64,000 nucleotides of DNA from Synchiropus splendidus. Its lineage: Eukaryota > Chordata > Actinopteri > Syngnathiformes > Callionymidae. Below, piece after piece: positions 43,107 to 51,500 of this stretch. The stretch lies in contig NC_071334.1 of the NCBI RefSeq assembly GCF_027744825.2, positions 66,685,437-66,749,436 of the forward strand. The letters are read 5' to 3'. Under the pieces are notes generated by a model. It was not told the origin of the DNA and did no database searches. It saw only the letters and a list, made by a program, of their open reading frames with translations. A program made the position numbers and the translations under genes. How positions within the stretch are numbered: position 1 is the stretch's first letter; each line of letters opens with the position of its first letter.

Positions 43107-45465
43107 AAACACGTCAAGGGGATGATCTTAATCAAAGAGATTAGTCGAATCACAGATCCACATCACAAATCTGCTGAGACTGTGTGCCTCGAAGTACTTT
43201 GGAAATCAGATAAAATCATGGAAGTGATAAAAGCATTACACATTATGACCTGTTAGACGTCAGATTCAAGAAGAAAAAAAAAACACTACAGTTGTCTGAC
43301 ACACTTTCAGAGTGTGATGTGACGTCCCAGGTCAGAACATCTCTCTTGGTATTTTATGGTCACGACATATGATGAAGGGCCTACATGCATTAAGTTTCCA
43401 TTACTGTTTACAATGCCACAAGAACTATGAATGGATATCACGAAGAAGATTCAAACACTCTAAAAATGTAGCAGTGGAAACTTTACATCCATGACAATGA
43501 CACCTCACCTCCATAAACCTGAGATCTGGATCCATCATGTTGACTCTCTCCAGTCAACAAAAAAAAAAACACAAACAAAACAACAGCGGTGAAATCAGCC
43601 TTTTCGCTCGCACAAGTGTGTCCAAAAGCAAGAGGTGATGTAGAAAAAGCAAAAGCAAAGAGGCTTTTTTTACTCCGGCATCCTGTTTGTCAGCCTGACT
43701 TTTCCCCCTCAGATGTCTGGCGCATCCTCTGCAAACACTTCTGCTCCGCTCTGATTTTACTACTTTGAAAATGGTGTCATTCAGAACTAAACCAGTCAAC
43801 CCAGTTTTATTCATCGGTTGGATAATCTAATTCTGTGTCAGAGGGGATTTGGCTGTTGTCACACAGGGAGGCATGTTTGACTCGATTCAACATCAAATGG
43901 CCAAGTGAGAAAGCAAATCCATAAAAACACGTTTTTATAGACAAAGTGATCGTTTTTCATGAGCAGAGAGGCAACAATCAACATACTATTTAAAGTGCTT
44001 GGAAGTAAATAGAAGCCAAGTGTGTATACATAACACACATATAAAGATAAAGGTGACGTTAGATGAATCAATGAATATTTGGCAATACGCCCATCAAGGA
44101 AAATCCTCATTTTTAATTTACATGATGAAAAGGACGTCCCTAAGATTTAATGAATAGAAGCAAAATTGTGGGAAGATATTTCATGACACAGTATTGAAGA
44201 GTCGATGAGGTTTCATGAAACATTGTCCTGATTTTCAGAGGCCACCAGATGGCACTGTCTATGTCTGAACATCAACAGCTAATTCAATGAAACCTCACAT
44301 CACTTCTAAACCAAGAGCAGTGTCAGAGTGGTCAGTACCTGCAAACAGTCAGGGAGACAGAGGTTGAGATCCATGAACTGCTGCAGCCTCTGCTCTTCAC
44401 CAGTGACTTGGTGATTGATAAATGTCTCCTCAGGCCACTGCCTCGTCCTGTAGAAACTTTTAGATGGCTACTGACCACAGTGGATAAGAAACACCTCACA
44501 AAGCAGCATTTCAACAGCTGTACAAAGTCACACACGACAATAGCGAAGAGCAGGAGTGACACTGTAATGTCTGCTGCTAAGTGGAATATGAGATATCGAA
44601 GTGTTGACTACGATGCAAGTAAGAAAATATTGATTTATTTAAATATCGCAAAACTTGATGCTGCTCAATATTTAACAACTTGGATATCATGGTATTGAAG
44701 CTCTGAGCCCAGGGTTGGGATGTTGGCACCATTATGATGGTTTAGTGGATGCCACTCGACAGACACCTTAGTTAGTTTTCTCTATTATGACAAACCCTAA
44801 CCCCAAAAATACTGCCTCCAACAAATATCTCAGGTTTCAGTTGCAATTAGGGAACGTTTATTTCCATAAATACACTATTAGCCAGTGATTAACCTGAAAA
44901 AAAGTACAGATTAGCATTTTGTTAAGACTGACTATATTTTAAGCAGGAATTGACTCCAAAAGTTCATTCTAAGCAGCACTATAATTCCTGATTATTGACA
45001 ATAAATACGCAGGTAATTACTTAATTAATAGTTTCATCTAAGTTTTAACCATACCACAATATATCGCCGTGCTTACTCACATTGTGTTGTCTCGCCTACA
45101 TGGAGATACTGTACATATGGTAATATGACCTCGCAGTAGTACAGCGGTGGAAGGAAAACTGCAGAAGCCTGACAACATCCACTGTCAAGTTGCCACATTA
45201 GAGTTTGGAGCAGAGCCACAGATTGCAGAGTTCATTAAGAGAAAAGCTTTCATAAGTCAAAGGCATCCGAGAGCGACTCTACTCATCCCAATCTCTTTCT
45301 TTATTCAGCCGCACTCTCAACCAGCCGAGGACAAAGGAGAGAAGAAATTAATTGAGTGTCTTTATATATATATCAGGCTCTCCATTTAAGCCTGCAGATA
45401 CTGCATTCACAGACTTGACCCTGAATATGCTAAGCAGATTCAGGGTCAAGTCTGTGAATGCAGTA

Positions 45466-45547
<82 letters not shown>

Positions 45548-48500
45548 CATAACATAACAGACCAATCTAACCTTTCTGGCGCACTCAAACATAAACTCAT
45601 GTGGATTTACAATCAATATTTCCTGCCATGAGATTGTCATGTTTTTGAACTGGAGGGATCAGCATGGTGTTTGTAATGACTTGAGGATCTCAGCATCACC
45701 AGTGAGCCAGCGGCAGTAGCGTGACACATACTTCTGATGAAACACTGACCTCTAGTGAACATTCAAACGTGCCTAAAATATGATTTCTTGTGATAAATAA
45801 ATAACATAAGCATATCTAAAATGTCATAAACGTCCACGCACTTCCATCTAATCAAACCTGTTTTCTTGTAATCAGAATCTGTCTCAATAATTTTCCAAAT
45901 TTTAATCATCACTAAATTGAAAATGTTGATGCACACCATCTTCTGTGTTCATTCATGACCGCCTACCTGCCTGTGTCACCCACCAGTCCCGTTTAGCAGT
46001 ATATTTATAGACATAACGACGGAAATAATAATAACAATAACAATAATACTAAGATGCAATGGCATTAAATTATTATCAGCATAATTGGTGATCTGAATAA
46101 GTAAAAAAAATATCCGGCCTTTTTCTTAATTTATTTTAATTATTTCTGATATGTAATATAACTTACTGAAATGGTCTTGTAGTAAATATCACTTTTCGTG
46201 ATTCATTACCCTCAAGAAGTCAGAACAAAAAAAACATTTCAACATAAAAATACAAGATTAAAAAATATGTCTGTGAATGTAATTTGAATTCTCAAATGTT
46301 TTTAAGTGTCTCATGTGGAAATCTATTTTGTCAGACATATTGACGAAATATTATTGCTAATAAAACATGGAAACATCATGTCTGGTTGCAACATAAAGCA
46401 TAAATGAGACTTGCAGACAGTTATTCTCACCCATCCAAACAATAGTCACTGAGTGACACCGTCATATACGCAGTGTGATGTAAAGCAGCGAGGCTCAATG
46501 AGGCTTCATGACACAGTGTCCTCATTTTCAGAGCTCTTTTGGTGGCGCTCAGTATACTGAGGTTTCATTGAAGTGGTTATCTAATCACTGGGGTAGGTGC
46601 TGGAGTTTACTGACAGAGTTGCGTGTGTCCACGAGAGACAGCCTGTTGAGCCTAAAAGTAACATAAGGCAGTGCTTTTCAACCTGTTTAGGGCATTGAAA
46701 GATACTTGTGGCATACCACCATAGGAACCTCAGTCATAGTAGTGAAAAGTTCTGAAGAAAAATCCCTTTCAGTTCATTAAAAATTGTTTTCTACTGACAC
46801 TGGCTTATTTTGGTATGTTGTCTAGAGAAGCAAATTGCAGAAAATGTGTTTATTTAAAACTGTCTGCATCACAATCTCATTTATATATATTTTTTTATAT
46901 AGTTTGAGAAATTACCAGAAAAACATTCATTTAACATGGCGACTTCATTTTTCATTTTGGAGATAACCTTCTTCTTCTTCTTTTTCTTACGGCTTCTCCC
47001 TTCAGGGGTCACCACAGTGGATCATCTTCCTCCATCTCCCCCTGTCCTCTGCTTCCTCTTCTCTCAAACCTACAAACCTCATGTCCTCCTTCACCACCTC
47101 CATCAATCTCCTCTTTGGCCTTCCTCTCCACCTTCTGCCTGACAGTTCCAACCTCAACATCTTCCTACCAATGTACTGGTTATCTCTCCTCTGTACATGT
47201 CCAAACCATCTCAATCTAGCCTGTGACTTTGTCTCCTAAACACCTGAGCACATGTGCTGTCCCTCTGATCCTATCATCATCCTGCTCACCCCCAGAGAGA
47301 AGCTCAGCATCTTCATCTCTGCTACCTCCAACTCTGCCTCCTGTCTTTTCCTCAGTGCCACTGTTTCCAAACCATACAACATCGCTGGCCTGACACTTTT
47401 CTCCAATTATTCCATCCTGGTGTCCAGAGGTGCACCAGGTCAGTGCAGAGTCGAATGGAAAACAGTGCAGAATGGCATGTGTAAATAAGGAGTGTAACGT
47501 ATAAATAAATGAGTAGAACAGCAAACTTGTCATCATGACAGCCTGTCACCCGGTTTCGGCGTTCAAGAGTCTGAATGTTAATGGTTTTTACGTCGTCTCC
47601 TCAGTTGTACTTCTAACCATCCAATAACCGCTCTACTAACGTTTCATTCTCCCTCTTTTCAGTGAAAGGGAGAAGATTTGTGACAATGCTTGTCCTCAGT
47701 TCACAGTTTTATTCATCCATGAGAAGTTTATTGGTGTTTTAGTGTCTGGCAAACTCAGTGCTCACAGCAGCTCCACTGATGAGATTGACCGATTCAAACA
47801 TCTAAGTTCAATGTTTGACAAATCTCCTTGATTGTGCACGAGTGTTTATCCACACACCCCATTTCTGTCAAACGCTCCACACTGTGTTTCCAACATAAGT
47901 CAGCAGATGCAGCTGCTGAGTCAGAGGCTCTGCTGCAGCCGTGGCGGCTTATTAACAGAGCTGCAGTGTTTAGGAACGGCAAATACATGTTCCTCCTCCT
48001 CATAGATAAAACAGATTTCTTCATCTTTCAAGACAATATTTAGCAGCAGTTACAAATTTGTTCCATGAAGTATGAGCAGCTCTGTTAACAGCAAACGTCC
48101 AGTCATAAATCCCATCATTCTTTCCAGGTCACATGAGTGCATGACGTCAGGCTGCTTGATGTACAGATTTTAGGACACGATCGCTCAGAAATCGATCAAT
48201 ATGGCTTTAAAATGCTGACATGACACCATCAGTATAAGTAACGTTTCACCTTGACAACACTGTACCATCCAGAATCCCTGTTGGTTCTTCAATGACACAC
48301 TTATACATGGTACTACATTTGTAATTTTAAGTGCTGTTGGTTTAAATACTACGAAGCCCTGGAAGTGACATGCTTCTTTTGGATGTGACATGTATTACGT
48401 GTATTACGAGTATCTGGAAGCGACATGCATGACTTTATTTTTGTTATCCCAAGATAACAGTTATCTTGAGATACAAATTATCGCGAGATAAAAATAATTT

Positions 48501-51500
48501 TGAGACACAAATAATCTCGAGAGAACCGTTATCTCGGGATGAAAAAAATTAAGTCATGGATGTCGCTTCCTGGTACTCGCAATACACTTACGAGTACCAG
48601 TATACAATTTGGAGTAGAAGGCACTTGATCAGAGTCTTAAAAGCGCAGAGACTTTGCCATCGGTAATATTCTGACTTGCAGACAGTGAATGACAACAGTT
48701 GCGTAGCCATGGGAGACATAGTGGTTATAGGTGGATGTATGCAAAGTGCTTTGCCAGAGAGGCAGTTACACATCCGCTGACATTTACGATTATATCTTAC
48801 TATCTACGAGATAACAGTTATCGCGAGATAAAATTTATCTCAAGATAACTACAAGTCATGCATGTCACAAAAAAAAAAAAAAAAAAAACACACATGTCAC
48901 TTCCAGGGCTCTGTATTACACAAATCTAGATCTGAAGAAAAGAATTAAAAAAAACACAATTGTATCATGGCACAAACATTAACAAGAAAATTTTTTCCTA
49001 GATAGTGGCATTTACTTTATTTGAACATATATTATGGTTTGTATTCTGTATGAATGTATTGATAAATAGTAACGGTTTGATCTAGCCTAGATGAAATATT
49101 TTTAACATTTTTGTTAAAATAACAGTCCAAGCTAAAGATAGAAGCTAATATAAACGTTCATTATTGAAGCACGTTGCTTTTCACCAAGGTGATGCAGGAT
49201 TAGTCTTCGTCTTTGCTTGCTTAATGACAAGGTCCAGCATTTAATAATGACAGACGCATGACAACATGGCTGCTTATATCCTGAATACCAGAGCTAATTA
49301 GATTGGGAATCCATCCAAATGGAAGCAATACTAAATGTGTCATGTGTGTAATTACGCTAAATTAAAAAATATAGGTGATTAGCAATGTTGTAATTATGGC
49401 AAGATTTGATTGATGTACATTTTATTGAGTGAACTAAGCAACCACTCCCCATGCTGAGCGCCCTATTTTGTCAGGATGGGTAGGAAGGATGAGATGTTTC
49501 TTGTGGTTGGTCATTAGGTTTGCATGCGAGGCAGCAGCTATTTTGGGTCATTTTGTTTCAGGCGGCTTGTAAATCCATCAGGTAGCCGTGGTGCTTTGAA
49601 AGCAGCCGCTTCACCTATCCTGCAGCAAGTTTTTTTAGTACATGTTCTGTTCACCACCGAGCTGTTCTTTGTGTCGTATTCAAGCTGATGCCACCTTCTC
49701 TGAACATTCAATGGCAAACTCAAGGTTGGTCTGGACCCCCTCTTGAGCAGGAAGAGAACCTCTAGGAACCGTGCAGTGTGTTGGTTTTTAGCTGCACGTC
49801 CACTTTTTAGGAATGGTTTACCTAGCCTTTATTTTAAAAAACAGACACATGTCAAGTTCAAAAAAGTTCTCCATTGTTCAGGTGAAAAGTGTTTGTCAAC
49901 AAATTGTTAAGAGGCCTGATAGTTCTTGAGATGCAACAGGAATTTCATTATGATGTTTCAGAATAAATAACTGCCAGCTGTAATGTATGACCAGACTCCC
50001 ACTCCTCTGACACTGTGCAAAAGGAGTTTAGCTGATATAGCATGGCTATTTCCTCGTCACCATAGCAACAAGCCGCATCCCATTCAATGCTTCATGAAAA
50101 AAAACATAGTCGATAGTCTGGAAGATGATCTTCATGATGTCGAGTGGTGGACAAAGTCAGTCAATGAAGAAATGAAATTGTGAATCCATCCAAAAACCTT
50201 GCACACCTTGAAAACTGTCATCCCATTTTCATGTACAAAATGAACCAAATACATGTGCTTTCATGAACCTTTTACATAAAGAAAATTTCACAGAATTCTG
50301 GTTTTGTTAATGGGCTTGTCATACGTAACCTTAAAGTTTTTATTGTTGCATTCTTGCAACTAAAACCTTTGTCAATTTGCTCTCTCAAATTTGAAGAGTA
50401 AAAAGTCCTGGCGGTTATTACCTCCAAATGACTCATTGATTGAGCATGTTGTGGATTTTCCCAGCCAATTTTCTGTCATTAAAGGCAGTCATTTGTTAGT
50501 TTCACAGTTACATTCACACACAACAACAGACAACTGTCCCTCTTGGTACAGCAGCTTTGAAGTGGGTGGGTTTTTTTTCATAATTTTATATAACATCTAC
50601 TGTCTTCTCAAGAGGCCCCAGCTTATTTATGAAGCCGCGACAAGCAGTCAGCACGAGGCGGATTACTGAGCCCTGATTTATGACACAATTAAAACCACAG
50701 CGACTTATTAACAAGGCTGGAAAACCTCAAAGCTTCTCTGTTTGGATCAAAAATGCAGGAATTCAACACCGAAAACCTGAATTATTTTCTGAACTGTTTG
50801 AAATGTTTTTTACTCGCACAGATGAAGTGCATGGGATCATGTTTGGCAGCCTAAGTTATTCACTTGTAGCTTGAGAACTAATCCGCATAAACGGCATGCA
50901 ACTGTGAATCACTAATATTGATGTGCTGGGTGTCATTCTATCACTGCCCTGGATTCTGGATTATGGCATGAATATGGGTTAAGCACTTTCTAAGTCACTA
51001 AGGAAAATACAGTTCAGTTCATTTGAATTTATTATCAGCACGTGCAATTTTGGAGTTGTTTTTTTTTTCTTCACATCTGGTTGCATTTTTGACATGTAGC
51101 AATAAAGTGATGGAAACAGATTTTTTTTTGTTTGTTTTTTTCTGAAAAGATGATGTGAAGACTGACTGTGAGGACTCATGCAGACCTGAAAGCCCTATCA
51201 TTATTCAGGTCCTTTTCTGAGCCATTCCTTTGAACATTATTGTGATCATAACACAATGACATGTAAAAATCTTTTAGACTCAAATACCAGCTAGTTTCTA
51301 CCTGACATAATAGCCATACATTTAAAGCTCATTCCTGATAGGTCTAGAGGTCTTTGGTGACAGAGTAGGACTTTTCTTCAGTAAGATTAAAACTATTTGT
51401 CATAAACAACAGGAGAAAAGTGTCACAATCATCAGCAAAAACATTACTACCTTTGTGGAGTTCAGTTAATAGTAAAAACTATTTCTCTTTAAAACTAAAA

